DNA of 64,000 nucleotides from Flavobacterium sp. 123 (GTDB lineage Bacteria > Bacteroidota > Bacteroidia > Flavobacteriales > Flavobacteriaceae): contig NZ_RBXD01000001.1 of assembly GCF_003634825.1 (NCBI RefSeq), forward strand, positions 1,634,501-1,698,500. Direction: 5' to 3'. The position numbers and the translations under genes were made by a program. The notes beneath the pieces are model-generated. The model did no database searches. It saw only the letters and a list, made by a program, of their open reading frames with translations, and had not been told where the DNA came from. Of this stretch, positions 7,972 through 17,076 are shown piece after piece (within the stretch, counting starts at the first letter, position 1; the number at the start of each line of letters is the position of its first letter).

Positions 7972-10179
7972 ATGAAAAAATATTTAATGGCGCTGGTACT
8001 AATTTTCACCACGCTAACTCAGGCGCAAAATACCCTTTCTGGAATTGTAAGCGATATGAAAAACCAACCTATAAAAGGGGTTTCTGTTTATTTGCCAGAA
8101 TTACACAAAGGAATAGCTACTGATGAAAATGGAAAATATATTTTAGCTAATCTTCCTAATGGAGAAATCAAAATTAGCTTCGCTTTTTTGGGATTTAGTA
8201 CCCAAAACAAAACAATTAATTCACTTGAAAAACAAACTACTTTAGATGTTATTCTAGAAGAAACCCCATTTGAAATGGATGAGGTAATTGTTTCTACGGC
8301 TTTTAATAAAATACAGTCACAAAATGTGATGAAAGTAGAGCATGAAAGTATTAAAAACTTGCAACGAAAAGGAATGGCAACCTTAATTGAAGGTTTGGCT
8401 ACGATTCCAGGCGTTTCTCAAGTTTCTACAGGAACTTCAATTGGCAAACCAGTCATCAGAGGGTTGAGTGGTAATAGAGTTCTAGTATATTCGCAAGGTG
8501 TTCGGGTCGAAAATCAACAGTTTGGTGATGAGCACGGATTAGGATTGAATGATTCTGGTGTGGAAAGTGTGGAAGTCATTAAAGGTCCAGCTTCCTTGCT
8601 TTATGGATCGGATGCTTTGGGAGGCGTTTTGTATTTTAATCCAGAAAAATTTGCTGATGCAAATACATTCAAAGCAAATTTCAGTCAAAAATATTTCACT
8701 AATACTTTAGGCAGTAATTCCTCTTTTGGGGTGAAGAATTCGACTGAAAATTGGAAATTTATAGCACGAGGAACTTATAATATGCATTCTGATTACAAAA
8801 TTCCAACAGCTAATCGTGTCACAAATACACGCTACAATGAAACTGATTTCAAAACAGGCATTAGTTATGGCAATGCTAAATTTTCAACCGTTTTGCGATA
8901 CAACTTCAATAAGCTAGATTTAGGAATCCCCGAAACCGGAATTGCGGAACAAACTACAACTAAGAAAACGGATAATCCGAAACAAGGTGTTTTTAACCAT
9001 TTGTTGAGTTTGAATACCGTTTTATTTTTTAAAAATTCAAAACTTGATCTGGATATGGGTTACATCGGTAATGACCGAAGTGAATTTGTTGATAGTAATG
9101 TAGCAAGTTTGCACATGAAACTTAACACATTCAATTATGATGCAAAATATTATTTACCAGCTTTTGGAAAACTAGAAACTATTTTGGGAATGCAAGGAAT
9201 GCATCAAGTTAATACAAATTTCGGGAATGAATATTTAATTCCTGATGCGGTTACAAATGATTTTGGTTTTTTTGGCACTACTAATTACGAATGGAAATCG
9301 AATGCTATACAAGCGGGTTTGCGTTTTGATAATCGTAAAATTGCTGCTGATGCACACGGAATTTTTGGTGAAGAAAACGCTTTTGAAGCTATTGATAAAT
9401 CGTATGATAGCTTTAATATGTCTTTAGGATATAAGACTAATTTGGCTACTGATTTTACTTTACGATTCAATCTTGCTTCTGGTTTTAGAGCACCAAATCT
9501 CGCCGAATTAACTTCAAATGGAGTTCATGAAGGAACAAACCGATATGAAATTGGAAATGCTAATCTGAAAACGGAGCAAAATATTCAAACAGATTTGAAT
9601 CTTGAATATAAAACTGATCATTTAGAGTTTTTTGCTAATGCATTTTACAACCACATCAATAATTATATTTATTCTTCGCCAAGCGGAACGGTACTGGCAA
9701 ATAATGATGTCTACAATTATATTCAAAATAATGCACGATTGTATGGTGGCGAAATTGGACTGCATTTTCATCCGCATCCCTTAGATTGGCTGCATTATGA
9801 AACAAGTTTTGAAACGGTAACTGGTGTAAAACAAAATGGAGATTTCCTTCCTTTGATTCCTGCTAACAATTGGAATAATACTATTCGAGCAGAATTTAAA
9901 ATCAGTAAATTTCTAGAAGATGGTTTTGCTACGCTTAATGTTTCATCAACTTTTAACCAAAATAAAGTGAGTGGTTTCGAAACAGATTCTAAAGGATATA
10001 CTTTGTTGAATATGGGTTTTGGAGGCAAAGTAAAATTAGGGAAAACAGCTTTTGAGGTTAATCTCAATGCCAATAATCTATTGGATAAAAAATATATTGC
10101 GCATCTTTCTAGGCTAAAAACAGATGGGATTCCTAACATAGGAAGAAACGTTGTTTTAGGATTAAATTTCAATATATAA
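7972..10179 (+). CDS. TonB-dependent receptor with carboxypeptidase-like N-terminal domain
   Basis: A 735-residue outer-membrane active transporter powered by TonB/ExbBD. A signal peptide (residues 1-18, ending TQAQ) is followed by a CarboxypepD_reg-like beta domain (about 20-105). The plug domain (about 115-215) contains GKPVIRGLSGNRVLVYSQG and VEVIKGPASLLYGSDALGG, and a 22-strand-type barrel follows, ending in NIGRNVVLGLNFNI. It is not a SusC protein: it is too short and has no SusD partner. The upstream Cys/His-rich secreted protein suggests a metal or metallophore substrate, which is inference. A terminator lies 39 bp after the stop. Confidence 0.92.
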   Translation: MKKYLMALVLIFTTLTQAQNTLSGIVSDMKNQPIKGVSVYLPELHKGIATDENGKYILANLPNGEIKISFAFLGFSTQNKTINSLEKQTTLDVILEETPFEMDEVIVSTAFNKIQSQNVMKVEHESIKNLQRKGMATLIEGLATIPGVSQVSTGTSIGKPVIRGLSGNRVLVYSQGVRVENQQFGDEHGLGLNDSGVESVEVIKGPASLLYGSDALGGVLYFNPEKFADANTFKANFSQKYFTNTLGSNSSFGVKNSTENWKFIARGTYNMHSDYKIPTANRVTNTRYNETDFKTGISYGNAKFSTVLRYNFNKLDLGIPETGIAEQTTTKKTDNPKQGVFNHLLSLNTVLFFKNSKLDLDMGYIGNDRSEFVDSNVASLHMKLNTFNYDAKYYLPAFGKLETILGMQGMHQVNTNFGNEYLIPDAVTNDFGFFGTTNYEWKSNAIQAGLRFDNRKIAADAHGIFGEENAFEAIDKSYDSFNMSLGYKTNLATDFTLRFNLASGFRAPNLAELTSNGVHEGTNRYEIGNANLKTEQNIQTDLNLEYKTDHLEFFANAFYNHINNYIYSSPSGTVLANNDVYNYIQNNARLYGGEIGLHFHPHPLDWLHYETSFETVTGVKQNGDFLPLIPANNWNNTIRAEFKISKFLEDGFATLNVSSTFNQNKVSGFETDSKGYTLLNMGFGGKVKLGKTAFEVNLNANNLLDKKYIAHLSRLKTDGIPNIGRNVVLGLNFNI

Positions 10180-10218
10180 AACCCAGTTGAAAAAGTATGA
10201 CTGCCTGATTTACAAAAT

Positions 10219-10246
10219 GCCAATCGAAAGATTGGCGTTTTTGTTT
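10219..10246 (+). terminator. Rho-independent terminator after the TonB-dependent receptor
   Basis: Stem GCCAATC/GATTGGC with a GAAA tetraloop, followed by GTTTTTGTTTT. Confidence 0.85.
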
Positions 10247-10391
10247 TAAAAAAGTACTGTTTTAACGGGAATAATTAGTCTAAAATCACAGAAATATTTT
10301 AACTAAAAAACAGTTGCAAAATTACATCGATTGAGTTAATAAGATTATGAAACTAGGTGTTTTATACCTCAAAAATGTAGCTAGAATAGGT

Positions 10392-10399
10392 TAAATTTG
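10392..10399 (+). promoter_or_regulatory. -7 element (TAAATTTG) of the threonine/serine exporter genes
   Basis: TAnnTTTG match 22 bp before the ATG at 10422; no clear -33 TTG. Confidence 0.5.
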
Positions 10400-10421
10400 A
10401 TGTGGAAATTAAAGCTTATCT

Positions 10422-11192
10422 ATGGAAGTAATTAACAAACCCAATAAGTACGAATTAGGAGAAATGCTCTTAGAAATAGGTTCATTGCTTATGACTTCGG
10501 GAGCTAATACCGAACGAATCAAAGTTACTATCAGTAGAATTGCAGCTGCATTTGGATGTGATTCTGATTTATTAATTACAAATCATGCGCTGATGATTAC
10601 CTTGACCTATCAAAACAAAAACAAAGTTTTTACAAGTGTCAAATGGGTGCCTAATATGCATTTAAATTTCAATTTGATTTCGGATATCAGTATTATGAGC
10701 TGGCAAATTGTATTAGAAAAATGGACTGTGGAGCGCATCAATCAAGAGTTGGCAATTTTAAACCGAAAACCGTTATATCCTCGCTATTTGGTTTTGTTTT
10801 TAGTGGCTTTGGCAGGCGCTTCTTTTTGTAGACTTTTTGGCGGAAATGCAATTGAAATGTTGGCTGCTTTTGTAGCTTCTTTTTGTGGCTTATGGGTGCG
10901 TCAAGAAGCCATGAAATTAAAATTTAATTTCTATTTGTCAATCTTTTTTGCTTCGGCAACAGCCTCTTTGGTTGCGGGTTTTTATTTTTATTTTAATCCT
11001 TCAGAAACCTATATTCATGCTTTTTCAACTTCGGTTTTGTTTTTAATTCCGGGAGTTCCTATGATTAATTCTTTTTCGGATTTAATTGATGGCAATACTC
11101 TAAATGGGGTAACTCGAGGAGTCAATGTTTTAATCATGGCATTTGCTATTGCGTTAGGATTAGTTACAGCCTTATTAATTTATAAATTTTAA
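10422..11192 (+). CDS. Threonine/serine exporter, ThrE N-terminal-type subunit (DUF1212)
   Basis: A 256-residue inner-membrane protein corresponding to the N-terminal half of ThrE. It has a soluble N-terminal domain with the conserved segment LLMTSGANTERIKVTI (about residues 22-37), then five hydrophobic helices from residue 125 onward, including FLIPGVPMINSFSDLIDG. In ThrE one chain carries both halves; here the second half is a separate gene starting 3 bp after this stop, so the two products very likely form one exporter. The substrate (threonine or serine) is inferred from the family. Confidence 0.88.
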   Translation: MEVINKPNKYELGEMLLEIGSLLMTSGANTERIKVTISRIAAAFGCDSDLLITNHALMITLTYQNKNKVFTSVKWVPNMHLNFNLISDISIMSWQIVLEKWTVERINQELAILNRKPLYPRYLVLFLVALAGASFCRLFGGNAIEMLAAFVASFCGLWVRQEAMKLKFNFYLSIFFASATASLVAGFYFYFNPSETYIHAFSTSVLFLIPGVPMINSFSDLIDGNTLNGVTRGVNVLIMAFAIALGLVTALLIYKF

Positions 11193-11195
11193 TTC

Positions 11196-11702
11196 ATGGA
11201 AACGCTATTGTTTTTAGAAAAAGGAATTTGGTTGGGATTAGCAGCCATAGGATTTGCGGTTCTTTTTAATGTGCCTAAAAGAGCTCTGGGAACTATTTTT
11301 GTCATTGCTGCCTTCGGAGGATTGCTTAAATTTTTTATGATTGAACAAGGAATAGGAATTGTTTTAGCGGCTTTTTGTGGAGCATCGCTTATAGGATTAG
11401 TTAGTGTTTTGGCCGCGCACAACCGAAAAGCGCCACCTATGATTTTTGCTATTCCAGCAGTAATTCCTATGATTCCCGGTTTTTTTGCCTACAAAGCTAT
11501 GGTGGGGATTATTGAAATGATTTCTGAAAAAGATTCAGAAGTTTATACTAAACTTTTTTTTGAAACCGTAAACAATGGCTTGTCGGCTTTGTTTGTGCTT
11601 ATAGCGTTGTCAGGTGGTGTGGCTATTCCGTTATTAATTACCCGAAAACAAACCATCAAGCGTTTAGAACCAGAGCGTGATCTTGAAGCTGATATGGAGT
11701 AA
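11196..11702 (+). CDS. Threonine/serine exporter, ThrE C-terminal-type subunit (DUF3815)
   Basis: A 168-residue protein with about five membrane helices. It matches the second membrane domain of ThrE-type exporters, including the repeated motif IPAVIPMIPGFFAYKAM, which echoes FLIPGVPMI of the partner subunit. It starts 3 bp after the partner gene ends, implying translational coupling. It ends 2 bp before the stop of the converging L,D-transpeptidase gene. Confidence 0.87.
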   Translation: METLLFLEKGIWLGLAAIGFAVLFNVPKRALGTIFVIAAFGGLLKFFMIEQGIGIVLAAFCGASLIGLVSVLAAHNRKAPPMIFAIPAVIPMIPGFFAYKAMVGIIEMISEKDSEVYTKLFFETVNNGLSALFVLIALSGGVAIPLLITRKQTIKRLEPERDLEADME

Positions 11703-11704
11703 GT

Positions 11705-13306
11705 CTAGTCCTCTAATAACATCGCTGCTAATCGCTCGTCTCTTTCATACACATCTTCATAGAAATTAATTTCTCCGTCGTGATTTACCCAAGCAGTAAA
11801 ATACCCGATATAAACCGGAATTTTATTTTTGAGCGTGTACCAAGATTCTTCTCCTTTGTTCATGGCTGCTTCAATCTTTTCTGGAGTCCAGTTTTTGTCC
11901 TCTTTCAAAATCATATTGGCTAGCTCTTTTGGTTTTGCCACACGAATACATCCGTGACTGAAAGCTCTTTTTTCTTGTTCAAATAAATTTTTAGAAGGAG
12001 TATCGTGTAAATAAATAGAGTTTGAATTTGGGAATAAAAATTTCACTAAACCCAAAGAATTTTTTGGGCCAGGTCTTTGTCTAACCCTGCCTTCGTGCCA
12101 TTCCATTTCATGTTCGGCTAAATAGTTTGGATTCTTAGCTATAGCGGGTAATATTTCTTTTTTTAGAATACTTTTAGGAACATTCCAGTACGGACTAAAT
12201 ACAATATATCTCATATCAGCACTAAAAATAGTCGTTTTATTCAGCGCTTTTCCCACAACTACTTTTGAAATTAATACAGGTTTGTTGTCTTTAAAATAGG
12301 TGAGTTGATAGGCAGGGACATTGATTATAATTAATTCTTTTGCTTTTGAAATGTCTGTTGAAATCCATCGGCAACGTTCCATATTAACAATTATGGTTTT
12401 TATACGCGCTGACAAAGGTACATTCATAGTGGCAATGTGTCTGGGCGTAATGGTATAGTCAGGAGAAAAAGCGTTTCTTTTTTTGTATTTTAGAACTCCT
12501 TTTTCTAATTCGGGATCATAGATATTCTTTTTTGAATCCGATAAAAGATCTCCAGTAATAAACAATCTGGTTCTTATTTGTGCAATGGTTGGAGAGCTGT
12601 CTCCTGGTTTGTATGATTTCAGTTTTGGATCTAATGCTATAGAATCCCATCCGCCTTTTTTTTCAATACTTCGGTATTTTTCTAATATTTCACGCAGGCG
12701 ATAATATTGTCCCAAAACTTCTTTTTCGTCTTTATTGATTAAAGAAGGATTGATAATAATGGAGTCTAAATAATTGACATAGGATTGTTTTTTTCGAGGC
12801 AAATACCATCCTAATTCTTCACTTTTTTTTGGGTCCAAGCCTTTGAAAACTTTTTCAGCATAAAAAAAATATAAGGATGAAATTAGTAATTCTGATTCTA
12901 CTTTTGGTTTCTGTTCCTCGGATGAATCCTGAAAAAGATCGTCAAGTTTATTTTTATACGGAATAGTTGTCTGTATGCCTTCTTGATCTAAATTAGAAAT
13001 CTTATCATATAATAAATTACCAACTTCATTTATTCCTTTTTGATCAAACCAAATATAATGATACTGTTGTTTTTTATAAAGCGCAATTACATCTGGTTTG
13101 AAGCTTTTTAGTTTTGGATAGTTTTCAAAAAAAGTAGCAACAAGTGTACTGTCAAAAGTAATCTCTGCAATAGATTTAAAATCATTGGATGCATTCGATT
13201 CTCCAAAAGCTAAAGCGTCTTTTATAGTTTCCTTATTTTTACACGAAAGAGTGATAAATAAAAAACCACAGACTATAATTACGAAGGGGAATATTGATTT
13301 TCTCAT
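11705..13306 (-). CDS. L,D-transpeptidase family lipoprotein (YcbB-like), copy 1
   Basis: A 533-residue exported enzyme of the large YcbB/LdtD-like type, which cross-links or edits peptidoglycan through an active-site cysteine. The N-terminus MRKSIFPFVIIVCGFLFITLSC has a lipobox (C22). A scaffold region spans about 40-300, with a peptidoglycan-binding-like segment near residues 235-290. The YkuD catalytic domain is at about 310-500, with HDTPSK and the catalytic motif SHGCIRV (C453). A second, closely similar gene lies 104 bp upstream on the same strand, so the pair arose by tandem duplication. Both copies keep the catalytic His and Cys. Confidence 0.92.
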   Translation of the reverse strand: MRKSIFPFVIIVCGFLFITLSCKNKETIKDALAFGESNASNDFKSIAEITFDSTLVATFFENYPKLKSFKPDVIALYKKQQYHYIWFDQKGINEVGNLLYDKISNLDQEGIQTTIPYKNKLDDLFQDSSEEQKPKVESELLISSLYFFYAEKVFKGLDPKKSEELGWYLPRKKQSYVNYLDSIIINPSLINKDEKEVLGQYYRLREILEKYRSIEKKGGWDSIALDPKLKSYKPGDSSPTIAQIRTRLFITGDLLSDSKKNIYDPELEKGVLKYKKRNAFSPDYTITPRHIATMNVPLSARIKTIIVNMERCRWISTDISKAKELIIINVPAYQLTYFKDNKPVLISKVVVGKALNKTTIFSADMRYIVFSPYWNVPKSILKKEILPAIAKNPNYLAEHEMEWHEGRVRQRPGPKNSLGLVKFLFPNSNSIYLHDTPSKNLFEQEKRAFSHGCIRVAKPKELANMILKEDKNWTPEKIEAAMNKGEESWYTLKNKIPVYIGYFTAWVNHDGEINFYEDVYERDERLAAMLLED

Positions 13307-13410
13307 AATTAGGGGCTTTCTATGAAGATTAATTATAAAAATACGAAATATCTCTTTACCAGTGTGTTGTTAGCAAAGAAATAGTGTTACACAAATATTC
13401 AAACGCTAGT

Positions 13411-15018
13411 TTATTTAGAATTTGAAAATAATAATTCCGCTAGGCGGTCATCTCTTTCATAAACATCATTGTAAAAATGGATCACGCCCGAGTCATTTAC
13501 CCAAGCGGTAAAATAACAAATGTGTACGGGTATTTTATTTTTCAAAATACAAACGGTTTCTTTAGTGCCTTTCATAGCTTCGTTGATTCGTTCGAGTGGC
13601 CATTGCGGATTGTCTTTTAAGATTAAAAGCGCCAATTCTTTGGCTTTGTTAACATTTATACAACCGTGACTATAGGCTCGGTATTCTAAATCAAATAAGC
13701 TTTTTGATGGAGTATCGTGTAAATAGATGTCGTTTGAATTTGGAAAAACAAATTTAACTAGACCTAACGGATTTGTTGGTCCGGGTTTTTGTCTGATGCC
13801 GCCCTTATTCCATTCCATGTTGTGTGACTCTAGATAATTTTTGTCTTTGGCCATGGCAAATTTCAATTCGTTTTCAACAATACTTTGAGGAATGTTCCAA
13901 TACGGGCTGAAGACAATCTGGCTCATGTTAGCACTAAAAATAACGGTTTCATTTCTGTTTTCTCCTACAAACACTTTGGCTTCTAATGCTGTTTTTTTGT
14001 CTTTTTTATAAAGAAGTTTAAAGGAAGGAATATTTATGATTATATATTCATTTGATTTTGTGAGTTCAGGATCAATCCATCGGCATCGTTCCATATTGAC
14101 CATGATGGTTTTGATATAATGTTCAATAGGCAGATTCATCCTTTCGATATGGCTTGATGTTATCGTGTAATCAGGATTGTACCCATTTCTTTTTTTATAA
14201 TTTAAAACACCAGCCATTAGTTCATTATCGTACAAATTACTTTTTGAATTTTGGACTAAATCCCCTGTAATAAATAAACGATCTCTGATTTGACCGATGG
14301 TTTTAGAACTGTCAAACGGCTTGAATTCTCTGAATAAACTATCTTTTTCGATAGGCTTCCAAACTTTGTTTTGTTCTATTTGGCGGTATTTTTTTAATAC
14401 TTCTTTTAGTTTGTAATATTGTCCAAATACTTCTTTTTCGTTTTTTATTAATAGTTTGGGATCAATCAATAAAGAATCCAATACGCTTTCATAAGAGATT
14501 TTTTTTCGGGGTAAAAGCCATCCTATTTGGGTAGTTTTTTGAGCCTCGATTCCATTGTATACTTTTTGAACATAAAATAAATACATGGTGGACAACATGA
14601 TTTCGGTTTCATTTTGAGATAAATCGTCAGAAGGGTTGTCATTGAATAAAAGGGCGATCTTGTTTTTATATTTAAAACTGGATTTTACACCTTCTTCTTC
14701 AAGAAAATTCATTTTAGAGTTCAACATACGTGCAAATTCAATCAGTCCTTTTTCGTCGAACCAAATACTATGGAATTTTCTTTTTTTGTATAAAGAATGA
14801 ACCTCTGATTGGTATGATTTTAAGTCGGGATATTTCTTAAAAAATCGAAAAATTGCAATGCTGTCAATTTTGATTTGTGCTTTTTTGCTAGGCGTATAGT
14901 GGTGGCTTAAGCCAATAGAAACGGATTTAGTGGAAATGTTTTTTGTTCTATTGCAGTCAAAGGAGGCGAAAAAAAAGCCTGATAGTACAATTACTATTGA
15001 CAAAACTAGGTTTCTCAT
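13411..15018 (-). CDS. L,D-transpeptidase family protein (YcbB-like), copy 2
   Basis: A 535-residue paralogue of the downstream gene with the same architecture. It has a signal sequence with a cysteine at residue 22 (FASFDC, a weaker lipobox than copy 1), a long scaffold, and a YkuD domain with HDTPSK and SHGCINV; the catalytic cysteine is residue 453, the same number as in copy 1. The ATG at 15018 is preferred over an in-frame TTG at 15027 because it gives an N-terminus aligned with the paralogue. Substitution of IRV by INV after the cysteine and many other differences show the copies are old duplicates. Role: periplasmic peptidoglycan remodelling. Confidence 0.9.
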   Translation of the reverse strand: MRNLVLSIVIVLSGFFFASFDCNRTKNISTKSVSIGLSHHYTPSKKAQIKIDSIAIFRFFKKYPDLKSYQSEVHSLYKKRKFHSIWFDEKGLIEFARMLNSKMNFLEEEGVKSSFKYKNKIALLFNDNPSDDLSQNETEIMLSTMYLFYVQKVYNGIEAQKTTQIGWLLPRKKISYESVLDSLLIDPKLLIKNEKEVFGQYYKLKEVLKKYRQIEQNKVWKPIEKDSLFREFKPFDSSKTIGQIRDRLFITGDLVQNSKSNLYDNELMAGVLNYKKRNGYNPDYTITSSHIERMNLPIEHYIKTIMVNMERCRWIDPELTKSNEYIIINIPSFKLLYKKDKKTALEAKVFVGENRNETVIFSANMSQIVFSPYWNIPQSIVENELKFAMAKDKNYLESHNMEWNKGGIRQKPGPTNPLGLVKFVFPNSNDIYLHDTPSKSLFDLEYRAYSHGCINVNKAKELALLILKDNPQWPLERINEAMKGTKETVCILKNKIPVHICYFTAWVNDSGVIHFYNDVYERDDRLAELLFSNSK

Positions 15019-15154
15019 AGCGGGCAAGTATGATTTACTATAAAGATATGGAAATATTTGTTTTTTTAAAAGCGGATGAATGATAAGTTCCAGCTTGAAA
15101 GTGTTTTAATTTTTCTTTTTTTCGTCAGGAGACTTTCATTCTTATATATTTCCT

Positions 15155-15162
15155 TAATTTTG
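15155..15162 (+). promoter_or_regulatory. -7 element (TAATTTTG) of trmB
   Basis: TAnnTTTG match 51 bp before the GTG start at 15214. It lies inside the longer open frame and supports the shorter coding start. Confidence 0.5.
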
Positions 15163-15213
15163 CCACCCGAGATCATTTGGTCGAATTGTTTGAAGAAAAA
15201 ATATTCTAAAAAA

Positions 15214-15891
15214 GTGGGAAGCAAAAATAAATTAAAAAGGTTCAAAGAAAACGAAACATTCAATAACGTTTTTCAGCCAACAAGAGAAGAAGTAGTAGGT
15301 GATTTATTTCCACTTAAGGGAAAATGGAATTCGGAATTTTTCAAAAATGACAATCCATTAGTATTGGAATTAGGATGTGGAAAAGGTGAATATTCTGTAG
15401 GTCTTGCGGAAAGATATCCAAACAAAAATTTTATTGGGATTGATATAAAAGGAGCTCGTTTTTGGCGTGGTGCTAAAACTGCTGTTGAGACGGGATTGCA
15501 TAACGTAGCTTTTATTCGAACTCAAATTGAGTTGATCAATCATATTTTTGCTGAAAATGAAGTGGACGAAATTTGGATTACTTTTCCAGATCCACAAATT
15601 AAATACAAACGTACGAAGCACCGAATGACCAATTCGGAATTTCTGAAATTATACAAAAAAATCCTCAAAAAAGAAGGTGTTGTCAATCTGAAAACGGACA
15701 GCGAATTCATGCACGGATACACACTAGGATTGCTTCACGGCGAAGGACATGAGGTTTTATATGCAAATCATAATGTGTATGTAAATGAAGGAAGCCCTGA
15801 GGAAGTAACTGCTTTTCAGACCTTTTATGAAAAACAATATTTGGAAATTAACAAAGCAATTACGTATATTCGATTTAAAATTAAAGATTAG
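15214..15891 (+). CDS. trmB: tRNA (guanine-N7-)-methyltransferase TrmB
   Basis: A 225-residue SAM-dependent enzyme that methylates G46 in the tRNA variable loop. The SAM-binding motif LELGCGKGEYSVGLA, FIGIDIKGARFWRGA, and the family signature ITFPDPQIKYKRTKHRMTNSEFL are all present. The frame is open to 15076, but the GTG at 15214 (MGSKNKLKRFKENETF) gives the normal flavobacterial N-terminus, and a -7 promoter box sits at 15155. A LysE-type exporter follows 36 bp later. Confidence 0.95.
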   Translation: MGSKNKLKRFKENETFNNVFQPTREEVVGDLFPLKGKWNSEFFKNDNPLVLELGCGKGEYSVGLAERYPNKNFIGIDIKGARFWRGAKTAVETGLHNVAFIRTQIELINHIFAENEVDEIWITFPDPQIKYKRTKHRMTNSEFLKLYKKILKKEGVVNLKTDSEFMHGYTLGLLHGEGHEVLYANHNVYVNEGSPEEVTAFQTFYEKQYLEINKAITYIRFKIKD

Positions 15892-15927
15892 TTTTACTTT
15901 TTTTCTTAGTATAGGTCCCCATAGTAT

Positions 15928-16563
15928 ATGAATTTAGTCACTTCCTTGTTTTTGGGTTTTTTTACCGCTTTTATCGGAATTATTCCTCCAGGATTAATCA
16001 ATATGACAGCGGCAAAAGTGAATCTAAAAGAAGGTAAAAAAAGTGCCGTTTGGTTCGTTTTAGGAGCCGTAACAGTAATTTTTTTTCAAGCTTATTTGGC
16101 TATTTTGTTTGCGCAATTTATTGATGCTCGCCCAGAGATTGTTGTTTTATTACGCGAAGTTGGGTTTGGGATATTTACTATTTTGTCTATTTATTTTTTG
16201 TGGATTGCTAAAGCGCCAAAAATTAAAAAAGGGAAAATTAAAAAAAAGAGCAAAACAACTCGATTTTTTCTTGGAATGTTGCTGTCTGTACTTAATTTTT
16301 TCCCAATTCCATATTATGTTTTAGTGAGCATCACTTTAGCATCGTATAAATTATTTTCCTTTGATACCAGTTCTATTCTTGTTTTTGTGAGCGGAGTAGT
16401 ATTGGGTTCCTTCTTAGTTTTTTATTGTTATATAATTTTTTTCAAAAAGATAGAAAACAAAACGGATTACCTGATGACCAATATGAATAAGATTATTGGC
16501 AGTATAACGGGATTGATCTCCATAATTACCTTATTTAATATTATAAAATATTATTTGAAATAG
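15928..16563 (+). CDS. LysE family transporter
   Basis: A 211-residue inner-membrane protein with six predicted helices. The N-terminal segment FFTAFIGIIPPGLINMTAAKVNLKEG matches the LysE/RhtB exporter signature (G-x-PGP-like turn). A basic loop (about 95-110, KIKKGKIKKKSKTTR) separates the two halves. The family exports amino acids or other small solutes; the substrate is unknown. It lies between trmB (36 bp) and the alkyltransferase-like gene (23 bp) on the same strand, probably in one transcript. Confidence 0.8.
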   Translation: MNLVTSLFLGFFTAFIGIIPPGLINMTAAKVNLKEGKKSAVWFVLGAVTVIFFQAYLAILFAQFIDARPEIVVLLREVGFGIFTILSIYFLWIAKAPKIKKGKIKKKSKTTRFFLGMLLSVLNFFPIPYYVLVSITLASYKLFSFDTSSILVFVSGVVLGSFLVFYCYIIFFKKIENKTDYLMTNMNKIIGSITGLISIITLFNIIKYYLK

Positions 16564-16586
16564 TTTTTTCTTCATAAAATAAACAG

Positions 16587-16913
16587 ATGTCAAACGATAA
16601 TTTTTTCGAAAGAGTTTATGCTATAGCAAGACAAATTCCTTACGGAAAAGTAACTTCCTATGGCGCTATTGCAAAAGCTCTAGGAACTGCTCGTTCAGCA
16701 AGAATGGTAGGCTGGGCAATGAATGCTTCTCATAACTTAGACGATGTTCCGGCACACCGAGTGGTTAACAGAAAAGGATTATTAACAGGAAAACTTCATT
16801 TTGATGGAACTAATCTTATGCAACAATTACTCGAAAACGAAGGAATTGAAGTAGTTGATAATCAAATTATAGATTTTGAAAAACATTTTTGGCAACCAGA
16901 ATTTCCTCAATAA
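16587..16913 (+). CDS. Alkyltransferase-like protein (MGMT family lacking the active cysteine)
   Basis: A 108-residue protein of the O6-alkylguanine-DNA alkyltransferase C-terminal fold. It has the DNA-binding helix region VTSYGAIAKALGTARSARMVGWAMNAS and the arginine-finger area. Where true MGMT enzymes have the acceptor motif PCHR, this protein has PAHR (VPAHRVVNRKG), so it cannot take up the alkyl group itself. That is the defining mark of ATL proteins, which bind O6-alkylguanine in DNA and hand it to nucleotide excision repair. ATL family length is about 100-110 residues, as here. Confidence 0.92.
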   Translation: MSNDNFFERVYAIARQIPYGKVTSYGAIAKALGTARSARMVGWAMNASHNLDDVPAHRVVNRKGLLTGKLHFDGTNLMQQLLENEGIEVVDNQIIDFEKHFWQPEFPQ

Positions 16914-16997
16914 ATCTGTCAAAACAGCTAATAAGCCCTGTTGATTTCTTCGTCAATAAATCCGATATAAATCCTTTAAAATAAGAACATAATCCGT

Positions 16998-17005
16998 TAT
17001 CTTTG
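16998..17005 (+). promoter_or_regulatory. -7 element (TATCTTTG) of the Mrp gene
   Basis: TAnnTTTG match 71 bp before the ATG at 17077; no -33 TTG at good spacing. Confidence 0.5.
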
Positions 17006-17076
17006 TAATCTAAAGTTAGTTTAAATAAACATAGTCTTTTTGAGCTTAACTAAAAATAAAAAGCACATATAGAATA

